From Erythrobacteraceae bacterium Alg239-R51 (GTDB taxonomy: Bacteria; Pseudomonadota; Alphaproteobacteria; Sphingomonadales; Sphingomonadaceae): a stretch of DNA of 64,000 nucleotides. The DNA is taken from assembly GCA_947331495.1 (NCBI GenBank), contig CAMZOI010000001.1, positions 124,001-188,000 on the forward strand, read 5' to 3'. Below, piece by piece: positions 54,971 through 62,566 of the stretch. The position numbers and the translations under genes are program-made. Every line of letters starts with the position of its first letter. Positions within the stretch are counted from its first letter, which is position 1. The notes under the pieces are model-generated. The model saw nothing but the letters and a program-made list of their open reading frames with translations. It made no database searches and was not told where the DNA came from.

Positions 54971-55579
54971 ATGAGCGAAGCGACGAGCGAAATTCCCCCG
55001 AGCGACCCTTTCTCCTTGTTCGAGGTCTGGTTCGGCGAAGCCAAGGCGAGCGAGCCAAACGATCCCAATGCGATGGCGCTTGCAACAGCCACGCCGAACG
55101 GTCGGCCAAGCGTACGCATGGTCCTGCTGAAGGATCGCAGCCACGATGGTTTCGTGTTCTATACCAATGCTGCCAGCCGCAAGGGCGAGGAAATTCGCGC
55201 CAACATGCATGGTGCGCTACTGTTTCACTGGAAGAGCTTGCGGCGTCAGATCCGGATCGAAGGCCCGCTGGAAGAGGTGAGCGAAGAGGAGGCTGACAAC
55301 TACTTCCACTCTCGCCCGCGCAACTCGCAGATCGGCTCGGCTGCCAGCGACCAGTCGCGACCGTTGCCCGAGCGGCGCGTCTATCTCGACCGGGTTGATG
55401 CGATCGCCGAACGCTATCCGGAGGGCGACATTCCCCGCCCGCCCCACTGGACCGGCTTCCGCCTCAGTCCGCGCCGGATGGAGTTCTGGCACGACCGGGC
55501 CAACCGCCTCCATGATCGGCGACTGTTTCTTCGCGAAGACGAAGCGGAAGCGTGGGAAAACACGCTGCTCTATCCGTGA
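54971..55579 (+). CDS. pdxH: pyridoxamine 5'-phosphate oxidase
   Basis: A 202-residue FMN oxidase that makes pyridoxal phosphate. Typical stretches: SVRMVLLKDRSHDGFVFYTNAASRK, RQIRIEG and the C-terminal RLSPRRMEFWHDRANRLHDR. The ATG at 54971 with GGGGTG ahead is preferred to that at 54935. The stop overlaps the CDF start (GTGA). Confidence 0.95.
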   Translation: MSEATSEIPPSDPFSLFEVWFGEAKASEPNDPNAMALATATPNGRPSVRMVLLKDRSHDGFVFYTNAASRKGEEIRANMHGALLFHWKSLRRQIRIEGPLEEVSEEEADNYFHSRPRNSQIGSAASDQSRPLPERRVYLDRVDAIAERYPEGDIPRPPHWTGFRLSPRRMEFWHDRANRLHDRRLFLREDEAEAWENTLLYP

Positions 55580-56514
55580 GTACGAACCGTTCGCTGCTGA
55601 CTCGCTCTGCCGCGATCGCATCAATCGCGGTGGCGATAATCCTGGTCGTTCTGAAAAGCTGGGCCAGCTGGCGCACCGGTTCGAGCGCCATGCTCGGCAG
55701 TCTTGCCGATTCCGCGCTCGACCTGATCGCCAGCCTGGCGACCCTGACCGGCGTATGGATCGCATCGATGCCGGCGGACGAGGACCACCGGTTCGGTCAT
55801 GGCAAGGCAGAAGCGCTGGCCGCGATCTTTCAGGTCATGCTCATCGCCCTGTCAGCTTTCGGTATCGCCATCCGCGCAACCGTCCAGCTTGCAGAAGGCG
55901 GACAGACCGCCGCCGCGAATGAAGGCATCGCCGTATCCGCGATAGCAATCGTCCTGACCCTCGCGCTGATTTCGTGGCAAAGCTATGTCATCCGCCGTAC
56001 GCGGTCGTTGGCGATCGCAACCGATCACCTTCACTACAAGTCGGACCTGTTGCTGAATCTGGCGGTCATCGCCGCGCTGGCGCTCGACCAGTATGGCGGC
56101 CTGGGCCTTGCCGACCCGCTGTTCGGTCTTGCCATCGCTGCCTGGCTGGGGTGGGGCGCGTGGCGAGCAGCCAAGGATGCGGTGGACGATCTGATGGACC
56201 GCGAATGGCCCGAGGAAAAAAGATTGGCGTTCGTGGAAGCGGCGGCACAGCATCCCGAACTGTCGAACCTGCACGATCTGCGCACCCGGACCAGCGGCAA
56301 TCGCGATTTCGTGCAATTCCATGTCGACATGCCGCCGGGCATGACAGTGGCACGCGCACATGACATCATCGAACGGGTCGAATCCGATCTCTGCCAGCAA
56401 TTTCCCGGCATGGAACTGCTGATCCATATCGATCCGCAGGGACATGTCGACGAGCCCGACAACCCGCTCGTCGAGGAAGACGAGTTTGCCAAACTGGATA
56501 CGCAATTACCATGA
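55576..56514 (+). CDS. cation diffusion facilitator transporter (FieF-like)
   Basis: A 312-residue CDF exporter: six hydrophobic segments with the metal-site patterns SLADSALDL and DHLHYKSD, the HRFGHGKAE loop, and a cytoplasmic C-terminal domain (about 215-300). Likely exports Zn2+ or Fe2+ in exchange for protons. The GTG at 55576 overlaps the pdxH stop as GTGA. Confidence 0.9.
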   Translation: MSTNRSLLTRSAAIASIAVAIILVVLKSWASWRTGSSAMLGSLADSALDLIASLATLTGVWIASMPADEDHRFGHGKAEALAAIFQVMLIALSAFGIAIRATVQLAEGGQTAAANEGIAVSAIAIVLTLALISWQSYVIRRTRSLAIATDHLHYKSDLLLNLAVIAALALDQYGGLGLADPLFGLAIAAWLGWGAWRAAKDAVDDLMDREWPEEKRLAFVEAAAQHPELSNLHDLRTRTSGNRDFVQFHVDMPPGMTVARAHDIIERVESDLCQQFPGMELLIHIDPQGHVDEPDNPLVEEDEFAKLDTQLP

Positions 56515-57302
56515 AGCTGCCCTATTGGCATGTCGATGCCTTCGCCGACCGTCCCTTTGCCGGCAACCAGGCGGCGGTCATGCCGCTCGAAGAATGGCTT
56601 GACGACGCTATCTTGCAGGCTGTTGCCGAAGAAAACAATTTCGCCGAGACCGCCTTTGTCGTGAAGGATGCGAGCGGCGAATCCCATCATGAACTGCGCT
56701 GGTTCACCCCAACCGAAGAGGTCCGACTGTGTGGTCACGCAACGCTGGCAAGCGGCCATGTGCTGCTGAGCCTGAGCGGCGACGAGAGAGTTGCCCTTCG
56801 CACGCGCAAGGCCGGCGTTCTCGAGGTGAGACGGGTCGGAGCGGGTTACGAACTGGCCCTGCCCCTGATCAGGACCGAACCTGGCGAGTGGACCGCTGCG
56901 ACAGCGCTGCTCGGTGCCGAACCGACCGAGGTGTGGCTCGATCCGGAAGGTTATGGAATCTACCTGTTCGATCGCGAAGAACAGGTTCGCGCTCTTACCC
57001 CCGATCTACGCAAGCTCGAAGCTCTGGGTAACGACCAATTCATCTGCACGGCACCCGGCACGCATACCGACGTGGTCAGCCGGGTCTTCGTTCCCGGTGG
57101 CGGGGTGGACGAAGACAGCTTCACCGGGTCGGCCCATTCGGCCCTCACCTATTTCTGGACCGAACGGCTCGGTCGCGAATGCTTTACCGCCTTTCAGGCT
57201 TCGAAGCGCGGCGGACATGCGACATGTCGTCGCGATGGCGATAAAGCTGTGCTGTCAGGGCGATGTGTTACGGTGGTTAAGGGAAGTTTCTATCTCCCGT
57301 GA
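56511..57302 (+). CDS. PhzF family isomerase-like protein
   Basis: A 263-residue PhzF/DapF-fold protein with the NNFAETAFVV segment (catalytic Glu) and GSAHSAL region. Most genomic PhzF homologues have no phenazine role, and none of the other phenazine genes is here. ATGA overlap with the CDF gene, so pdxH-CDF-phzF-like form one unit. Confidence 0.86.
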   Translation: MKLPYWHVDAFADRPFAGNQAAVMPLEEWLDDAILQAVAEENNFAETAFVVKDASGESHHELRWFTPTEEVRLCGHATLASGHVLLSLSGDERVALRTRKAGVLEVRRVGAGYELALPLIRTEPGEWTAATALLGAEPTEVWLDPEGYGIYLFDREEQVRALTPDLRKLEALGNDQFICTAPGTHTDVVSRVFVPGGGVDEDSFTGSAHSALTYFWTERLGRECFTAFQASKRGGHATCRRDGDKAVLSGRCVTVVKGSFYLP

Positions 57303-57374
57303 TTCCCCGCGAGGTCGAATGCTTTCCCGAAGCCAGACCAAAAGCTTGATGAATATTGCTGCCTGCACCGGACT

Positions 57375-58502
57375 TCATCGCGCCGGATAAAGCTCGACGA
57401 TATCGGCAAGCTGCTGGAGCATGGCCTTGCGCTCGGGTGCATCGGAATGACCCAGGCGGACGACCGTCAAAGCCTGATCAGGGGAGACGAACACGTATTG
57501 CCCCATATGACCGATTAGCGAGAATGCGCTTTCGGGCGCGCGATCCGGAAAGAGCGGATGCTCGGTCTCTCCGGTAGGACGGTTGAGCCATGTCTGGAGG
57601 CCGTAATGCGGCGATGCAGGGCTCGGCGTCGTCATTGCCTCGACCCATTGGCGGGGCACGATCTGTTCGCCGCGGAAGGAACCCTTGTTGCGCAACAACT
57701 CGCCGAAACGCGCCCAGTCACGAGCGGTGGCATGCATCAGGCTTCCGCCGATAAGCGTGCCTGCCCTATCGAATTCGGGCACGACCGACGTCATGCCTAA
57801 TGGCCGGAACAGTCGCGTCTGAAGGTAGTCGGCCACGGCACGGCGGCGCTCTTCCGGCTCTTCGCTGTCGGCCAGCGCCCTCGCCGCGATATCCGCGAGG
57901 ATGACGGTTGTGTTCGAAGAGTATTCGAAGTTCGAACCTGGCTCGGCTTCCAAAGGTTGTGCCGTGGCGTAGTCGGCCATGTCGTCGCGACCATCGAGAA
58001 ACAGCATGCGGACTTCGCTGCTCTCATAGGGCGGATCACCGGCCTCGGTATGATCGAGGCCGCTGCGCATTTGCAGGAGATGTCGCAGGGTAATGTCGGC
58101 GCGTGGATCCCCAGGGCGTTGCCAGCGGGGTACCGGGGCGGGCTCGTCGAGACTGAGCAGTCCATCAGCGACCAGCATGCCGATCATCGTCGCGGTGACG
58201 GTCTTCGCCATGGACCAACTGATCATCCTGGTATCGGCGTCATAACCGTCGCCATAGCGTTCTGCCGCGATCTCGCCGCCCTGCATCACTACTACAGCGC
58301 GCGTTTCGCCCAGGCCTTCCCGAGCGAACAGATCGTCGATTTCCCGCGCAAGAGCCTTGGTGGGCGCGCCAGGATCGTCCTTGACCGCTGCCAGGGCTTC
58401 TTCGCTCAATGGACGCTTTTCGACCGTTTCGGAAGATCCGCATGCAGCAAGGGTTGTGGCAAGGACGAGGATGGCGATAAGGGGGCGGAGACGTGACAGC
58501 AT
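57375..58502 (-). CDS. class C beta-lactamase-type serine hydrolase (lipoprotein)
   Basis: A 375-residue exported protein with a lipobox LAAC (Cys21), SxxK motif SMAK at 97-100 and the fold of the beta-lactamase/DD-peptidase/esterase superfamily (6-aminohexanoate-dimer hydrolase-like). Start at 58502; the frame is open upstream to 58907 but overlaps the divergent small gene. Antibiotic resistance cannot be claimed from this. Confidence 0.85.
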   Translation of the reverse strand: MLSRLRPLIAILVLATTLAACGSSETVEKRPLSEEALAAVKDDPGAPTKALAREIDDLFAREGLGETRAVVVMQGGEIAAERYGDGYDADTRMISWSMAKTVTATMIGMLVADGLLSLDEPAPVPRWQRPGDPRADITLRHLLQMRSGLDHTEAGDPPYESSEVRMLFLDGRDDMADYATAQPLEAEPGSNFEYSSNTTVILADIAARALADSEEPEERRRAVADYLQTRLFRPLGMTSVVPEFDRAGTLIGGSLMHATARDWARFGELLRNKGSFRGEQIVPRQWVEAMTTPSPASPHYGLQTWLNRPTGETEHPLFPDRAPESAFSLIGHMGQYVFVSPDQALTVVRLGHSDAPERKAMLQQLADIVELYPAR

Positions 58503-58538
58503 GGCCGCGTCAGTCGCACGAGGGAATCCCGCTTGGCA

Positions 58539-58877
58539 ATGGCGAAAAGCCGTACAACGAAATCGCGCCGCTGGTTGTGGGCCCTGCTCGTTCTGGCGGT
58601 TTTGCTTGCCGCTGCCTGGATCGCCTGGGGCGAGGGATTGCGCAAAACATCGGGAGCCGGTGTCGCTTACGGCGCGCGAGTCGCCTGTTCGTGCCGTTTC
58701 GTGGCCGGTCGTAGTCTTGACGATTGTGCCAAGGACAAGCTCGCAGGCATGGAGATGATCTCGTTCAGCCAGGATGAAACCGCAAAAAGCGTGACGGCTT
58801 CGATACCCCTCGTTGCGTCCGAGACCGCGCGCCTCGAAGAAGGTTATGGCTGTGTGCTGCGGGAGTGGCGCGACTAG
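58539..58877 (+). CDS. small hypothetical membrane protein
   Basis: A 112-residue protein with a basic N-terminus, one membrane segment (about 12-32) and a periplasmic part with four cysteines ([14 protein letters not shown] and GYGCVL). A TTG at 58533, 7 bases after AGGGA, is an equally possible start. It is divergent from the serine hydrolase by 36 bases and its end overlaps mnmA convergently. The family is unknown to me. Confidence 0.65.
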   Translation: MAKSRTTKSRRWLWALLVLAVLLAAAWIAWGEGLRKTSGAGVAYGARVACSCRFVAGRSLDDCAKDKLAGMEMISFSQDETAKSVTASIPLVASETARLEEGYGCVLREWRD

Positions 58878-60028
58878 GCTCCGCAGCCGACCGTCGAATC
58901 GATCCATCCCCCGCCGACGACGCGATCCCCGGCATACACGACGGCTGCTTGACCCGGCGCGACCCCGAATTCGGGCTGCGCGAAGCGCAGGGTGGTTGCT
59001 TCACCTTCTCCCAGGGGCCCGTCGAGGGTGACCGGGACCGGCTTGGCAAGGCTGCGCACCTTGGCAGTGAGTTGCGTATCGGGCAGCGGCCCTATCCGGT
59101 TGGTTTCGACGACGCGCGCAGCTTCCACTGCCAGCATCCGCTTGGGGCCGACCATGACCCTGGCCGCGTCCGCATCGATTTCGACCACGTAAAGCGGCTC
59201 CGGCTGTCCGCCGATTTCGAGCCCCCGACGCTGCCCCACGGTGTAATGGACCACGCCGCGGTGTTCGCCGAGTTTTTCACCCGTACCGGCATGTACGATT
59301 TCGCCGGGGCGCGCACCCTCGGGTCGCACTTTCGTGACGATTTTCGCATAATCGCCATCGGGGACGAAACAGATATCCTGGCTGTCTGGCTTGGCCGCGT
59401 TGCGCAGCCCTGCGGCCTCGGCAAGCTCGCGAACCATCGTCTTGGGCATGCCACCCAGCGGGAAGCGCAGATAATCGAGCTGTTTCTCGGTCGTGGCATA
59501 AAGAAAATAGGACTGGTCACGCGCCGGATCGGCTGCGCGGTGCAATTCTGCCCCTGCCGGGCCCATGACACGTCGCACGTAATGACCGGTTGCCAGACAG
59601 TCTGCACCCAGTTCATGGGCCATGGCGAAGAGATCCGTGAATTTTGGCCCCATATTGCAGCGAATGCAGGGAACGGGCGTGCGTCCGGCGAGGTATTCGT
59701 CGGCAAAAGCTTCGACCACGTTTTCGCGAAAAGCATTCTCGTGGTCATGCACATAATGCGCGAAACCCAGCCGGCTGGCGACCGAACGCGCATCCTGGAT
59801 GTCGTCTCCGGCACAGCAGGCGCCCTTGCGCCCGCTTGCCGCTCCATAATCGTACAATTGCAGGGTCACGCCGATGACTTCGGCTTCGCTGCGGGCTGCC
59901 AATGCAGCGACGACCGAACTGTCGACGCCGCCTGACATCGCGACCACGATCCGGCAGTCATGCGCCGGGCGGGGCAAGTCGAAAAGGTCAGCGGCAACAG
60001 CTGGCGATATGTCCAGATCTACGGGCAT
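58874..60028 (-). CDS. mnmA: tRNA-specific 2-thiouridylase MnmA
   Basis: A 384-residue PP-loop enzyme that thiolates U34, complementing the MnmEG modification encoded at the other end of the window. The ATP pyrophosphatase motif is [10 protein letters not shown]; catalytic cysteines are in CIRCN and QDICF. Of the starts 60040, 60031 and 60028, the last is preferred: GAGG lies 6 bases ahead. Confidence 0.94.
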   Translation of the reverse strand: MPVDLDISPAVAADLFDLPRPAHDCRIVVAMSGGVDSSVVAALAARSEAEVIGVTLQLYDYGAASGRKGACCAGDDIQDARSVASRLGFAHYVHDHENAFRENVVEAFADEYLAGRTPVPCIRCNMGPKFTDLFAMAHELGADCLATGHYVRRVMGPAGAELHRAADPARDQSYFLYATTEKQLDYLRFPLGGMPKTMVRELAEAAGLRNAAKPDSQDICFVPDGDYAKIVTKVRPEGARPGEIVHAGTGEKLGEHRGVVHYTVGQRRGLEIGGQPEPLYVVEIDADAARVMVGPKRMLAVEAARVVETNRIGPLPDTQLTAKVRSLAKPVPVTLDGPLGEGEATTLRFAQPEFGVAPGQAAVVYAGDRVVGGGWIDSTVGCGA

Positions 60029-60119
60029 CATGCGCCTCATACACGGATTGGGTACTTGCCTCCATAGGGCTTGGAAAACCGCCGCGGGCGATGCTTCACT
60101 TTCTCTTTACCATACGTGC

Positions 60120-60128
60120 TTATCCACA
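60120..60128 (+). promoter_or_regulatory. DnaA box-like sequence
   Basis: TTATCCACA, a perfect match to the canonical DnaA box, in the gap between mnmA and the small gene upstream of sciP. A single 9-mer could occur by chance about once per 130 kb of double-stranded sequence. Confidence 0.45.
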
Positions 60129-60133
60129 GTCTC

Positions 60134-60424
60134 ATGTTCGAGGGGCAAATCGAGAGCAGGGCATTCAGGGATGCCACGCAAGAGCCGGATCTTCGCCGTT
60201 TCCGATGGACCGATCTCGTGGCGAAAATTGCTGCGACTCGGGACTTGCGCGACGAGATCCAGCGTGTCGAAGGGGGCTTTGAAGCCTTCGGTGATGTGCG
60301 CAGGGAAAACGTGGAGGAGAGTAAAGGGGGTATTAACCATGATGCTTTAAGTCATGGCAAAGACACGGTTGTAAGCCTTGGAAATACCGCAGGCGACGCG
60401 GTGCAAGGCGAACGAGAGAAATAA
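60134..60424 (+). CDS. small hypothetical protein upstream of sciP
   Basis: A 96-residue protein (MFEGQIESRAFRDAT...) rich in Arg, Asp and Glu, with no membrane segment. The central part RWTDLVAKIAATRDLRDEI looks like an amphipathic helix. The start is set at 60134 by analogy with small proteins at this locus in sphingomonads, which I recall but cannot check; no ribosome site is visible. Its TAA overlaps the sciP ATG (TAATG), so translation is coupled. Function unknown. Confidence 0.6.
   Translation: MFEGQIESRAFRDATQEPDLRRFRWTDLVAKIAATRDLRDEIQRVEGGFEAFGDVRRENVEESKGGINHDALSHGKDTVVSLGNTAGDAVQGEREK
60333..60340 (+). promoter_or_regulatory. CtrA-like half-site upstream of sciP
   Basis: TTAACCAT, 84 bases before the sciP start, with a second TTAA at 60347. 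It matches the extended CtrA half-site, though the spacing to the second TTAA (10 bases) is not the classical 7. In Caulobacter sciP is itself a CtrA target. Confidence 0.45.
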
Positions 60425-60723
60425 TGATCGAAAACCAGCATATCCGCCCTGCGCAGGTTATCGGACCGCTTGGCGAGCCGCTGACTATCGACGACCTTCC
60501 ATCGCCCGGCACCAGGCGCTGGGTCGTACGGCGCAAGGCAGAGGTTGTCGCAGCGGTCAATGGCGGCCTTCTGACGATCGACGAAGTGCTGGATCGATAC
60601 TCCTTGAGTCTTGAAGAATTTGCTTCGTGGCAACGCGCGGTCGACCGCTCAGGGATGCAGGGCCTGCGGGTCACCCGGATCCAGCATTATCGCGATCTCT
60701 ACGAACGCCAGCTCAAATACTGA
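60424..60723 (+). CDS. sciP: CtrA inhibitor SciP (DUF1153)
   Basis: A 99-residue DUF1153 protein with the conserved RRWVVRRKAEVVAAV and a helix-turn-helix type core followed by SLEEFASWQRAVDRSG and the basic RVTRIQHYRDLYERQL end. In Caulobacter SciP binds CtrA and limits transcription of its targets in G1 cells. The start overlaps the upstream small gene by one codon step (TAATG). Confidence 0.9.
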   Translation: MIENQHIRPAQVIGPLGEPLTIDDLPSPGTRRWVVRRKAEVVAAVNGGLLTIDEVLDRYSLSLEEFASWQRAVDRSGMQGLRVTRIQHYRDLYERQLKY

Positions 60724-60861
60724 GCGCTAACCCGTCAGCGGGAACCATTCCTCAGTCCAGCCGCTCCTGCGATACCCCATCTAATTGCGGGGAAAGCCAT
60801 CCTGCGTGCTCAGCCGGTATGACCGGAACAGAGCAGGCAGGAAATAACAGGAGGATTTGCA

Positions 60862-61125
60862 ATGGGTTGGATTATCGCAATTATCGTCGGCGGTATCATC
60901 GGGTGGCTGGCCAGCCTGGTCATGAACCGCGACGCATCAATGGGTATTTTCTGGAATATCGTCGTTGGCGTCATCGGCTCCTTCATCGGGCGCTTTATCG
61001 GCTCTCTCATCGGCGTAGGTTCCACGCTCACCGAATTTAGTATTCCCGGACTCCTGATGTCCCTGCTTGGGGCGATAGTTCTGCTGGGGATCGCCAACCT
61101 CGTTCAACGCGGTCGAGTTCGGTAG
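60862..61125 (+). CDS. GlsB/YeaQ/YmgE family membrane protein
   Basis: An 87-residue hydrophobic protein with three membrane segments and the glycine-rich pattern IIVGGIIGWLASLVM, typical of the transglycosylase-associated (GlsB/YeaQ) family, often induced by envelope stress. A very strong AGGAGG site precedes the ATG and an intrinsic terminator follows, so it is likely a highly expressed single gene. Confidence 0.9.
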   Translation: MGWIIAIIVGGIIGWLASLVMNRDASMGIFWNIVVGVIGSFIGRFIGSLIGVGSTLTEFSIPGLLMSLLGAIVLLGIANLVQRGRVR

Positions 61126-61149
61126 ACCTACTTCCGCTCACGCAAGATG

Positions 61150-61180
61150 AACGGGGTTCCTCACACAGGTCCCCGTTTTT
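61150..61180 (+). terminator. intrinsic terminator after the GlsB-like gene
   Basis: AACGGGG and CCCCGTT form a 7-bp stem with a 14-base loop, followed by a T-run. It lies 25 bases after the stop codon. Confidence 0.75.
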
Positions 61181-61293
61181 CTTTCAGGCCTCTGTGGTCA
61201 ATTTACGACATTCGTCCAGCTACGGGCGCTACCCGTCGAGGGCCACGTTGCCCCAGGCAAATCCGCCACCTAGAGCCGCGACGCGCGATTTCC

Positions 61294-61320
61294 TTGCCAT
61301 TAGTGATGTAGCAAGATAAT
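61294..61320 (+). promoter_or_regulatory. candidate promoter for the RND operon
   Basis: TTGCCA (61294-61299) and GATAAT (61315-61320) resemble -35 and -10 elements, with a short 15-base spacer. They lie 42 bases before the adaptor start. Confidence 0.25.
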
Positions 61321-61361
61321 ACAGTGCTTTCGCGCAGCGCATATTTCGGGGCTTGAAGGCG

Positions 61362-62555
61362 ATGAACTACGAATCGAGGATCACCTCCGAAAAAGGCGAG
61401 CCGATAACGATCGAGCTCGATGATGAGCCCCAGGACCCCGAAGGTTCGGGCGGGCGCTTGCGCCTTATCGCGATCATCGGCATTCTGGTCCTTGCGGCGG
61501 CGATCGCCGCATTTTTCTTTATGCGCGGCGACGGTGCTGCCGTCCCGGCGGGCGGCGATGACGGTCAGGCGCCATCGGTCACGGTGATCGCGCCGGGCAG
61601 CTCCGCGGTAGAAGGTGAAATCACCACGACTGGCACTCTAGCAGCCCGCCGCGAATTGCCCGTCGGAGTCGTTGGTGAGGGCGGCCGGGTTGTATCGGTT
61701 CCGGTCGACGCAGGCGACTGGGTGCGGCAGGGCCAGGTGCTCGCGGTCATCGATCGCTCGGTTCAATCACAGCAAGTACAAAGCCAGGCAGCGCAGATCC
61801 AGGTCGCGCAAGCCGATGCGGAGTTGGCGCAATCCAATCTCGATCGAGCGCTGCAACTGGTCGAGCGGGGCTTCGTCTCGACTGCCGATGTCGACAGGTT
61901 GACCGCCACCCGCGATGCGGCGATGGCGCGAGTACGTGTCGCTCAGGCCCAATTGCGCGAATTGCAGGCTCGCAACGCGCGTCTGAATATTACAGCGCCG
62001 GCTTCGGGCCTCGTGCTAGAGCGTGCAGTCGAGCCCGGCCAGACCGTGAGCGCGGGATCGCCGCCGCTCTTCCGGATTGCCCAAGGTGGTGAGATGGAAA
62101 TGCTCGCGCGGCTGGGCGAGTCAGAGCTTGCCAGAATTTCAGCCGGAACGCGGGTCGAAGTAACCCCGGTCGGTACGGATAAGGTCTTTTCCGGACAGGT
62201 CTGGCAAGTGGCTCCGACGATTAGTTCCGAAGATCGTCAAGGCACGGCAAGGGTGGCTCTGCCTTACGCACCCGAATTGCGACCGGGTGGTTTTGCCACA
62301 GCGGTTATAAAAAGTGGAACGGTCAACGCTCCGCTTCTACCGGAAAGCGCGATCCTGTCGGATGACGATGGCAGTTACGTCTATATCGTGGGTAACGACA
62401 ACAAGGTCGAGCGGCGACCCATCACACTTGGTCCCGTAACGCAGAACGGAGTGATCGTCGCCGAAGGTCTGACCGGTCGCGAACGCGTTGTGCTGCGTGC
62501 CGGCGGGTTCCTGAATGCTGGCGAGACCGTCAATCCCGTGCGGCAGGCTGGCTGA
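61362..62555 (+). CDS. RND efflux periplasmic adaptor subunit
   Basis: A 397-residue membrane-fusion protein: a cytoplasmic N-terminus, one membrane helix (about 35-52), then the lipoyl and alpha-hairpin domains (QSQQVQSQAAQIQVAQADAE) and beta-barrel region. It links the RND pump to an outer-membrane channel. The ATG at 61362 is preferred; a TTG lies in frame at 61353. It precedes the pump by 11 bases. Confidence 0.92.
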   Translation: MNYESRITSEKGEPITIELDDEPQDPEGSGGRLRLIAIIGILVLAAAIAAFFFMRGDGAAVPAGGDDGQAPSVTVIAPGSSAVEGEITTTGTLAARRELPVGVVGEGGRVVSVPVDAGDWVRQGQVLAVIDRSVQSQQVQSQAAQIQVAQADAELAQSNLDRALQLVERGFVSTADVDRLTATRDAAMARVRVAQAQLRELQARNARLNITAPASGLVLERAVEPGQTVSAGSPPLFRIAQGGEMEMLARLGESELARISAGTRVEVTPVGTDKVFSGQVWQVAPTISSEDRQGTARVALPYAPELRPGGFATAVIKSGTVNAPLLPESAILSDDDGSYVYIVGNDNKVERRPITLGPVTQNGVIVAEGLTGRERVVLRAGGFLNAGETVNPVRQAG

Positions 62556-62566
62556 CAGACCTTACC

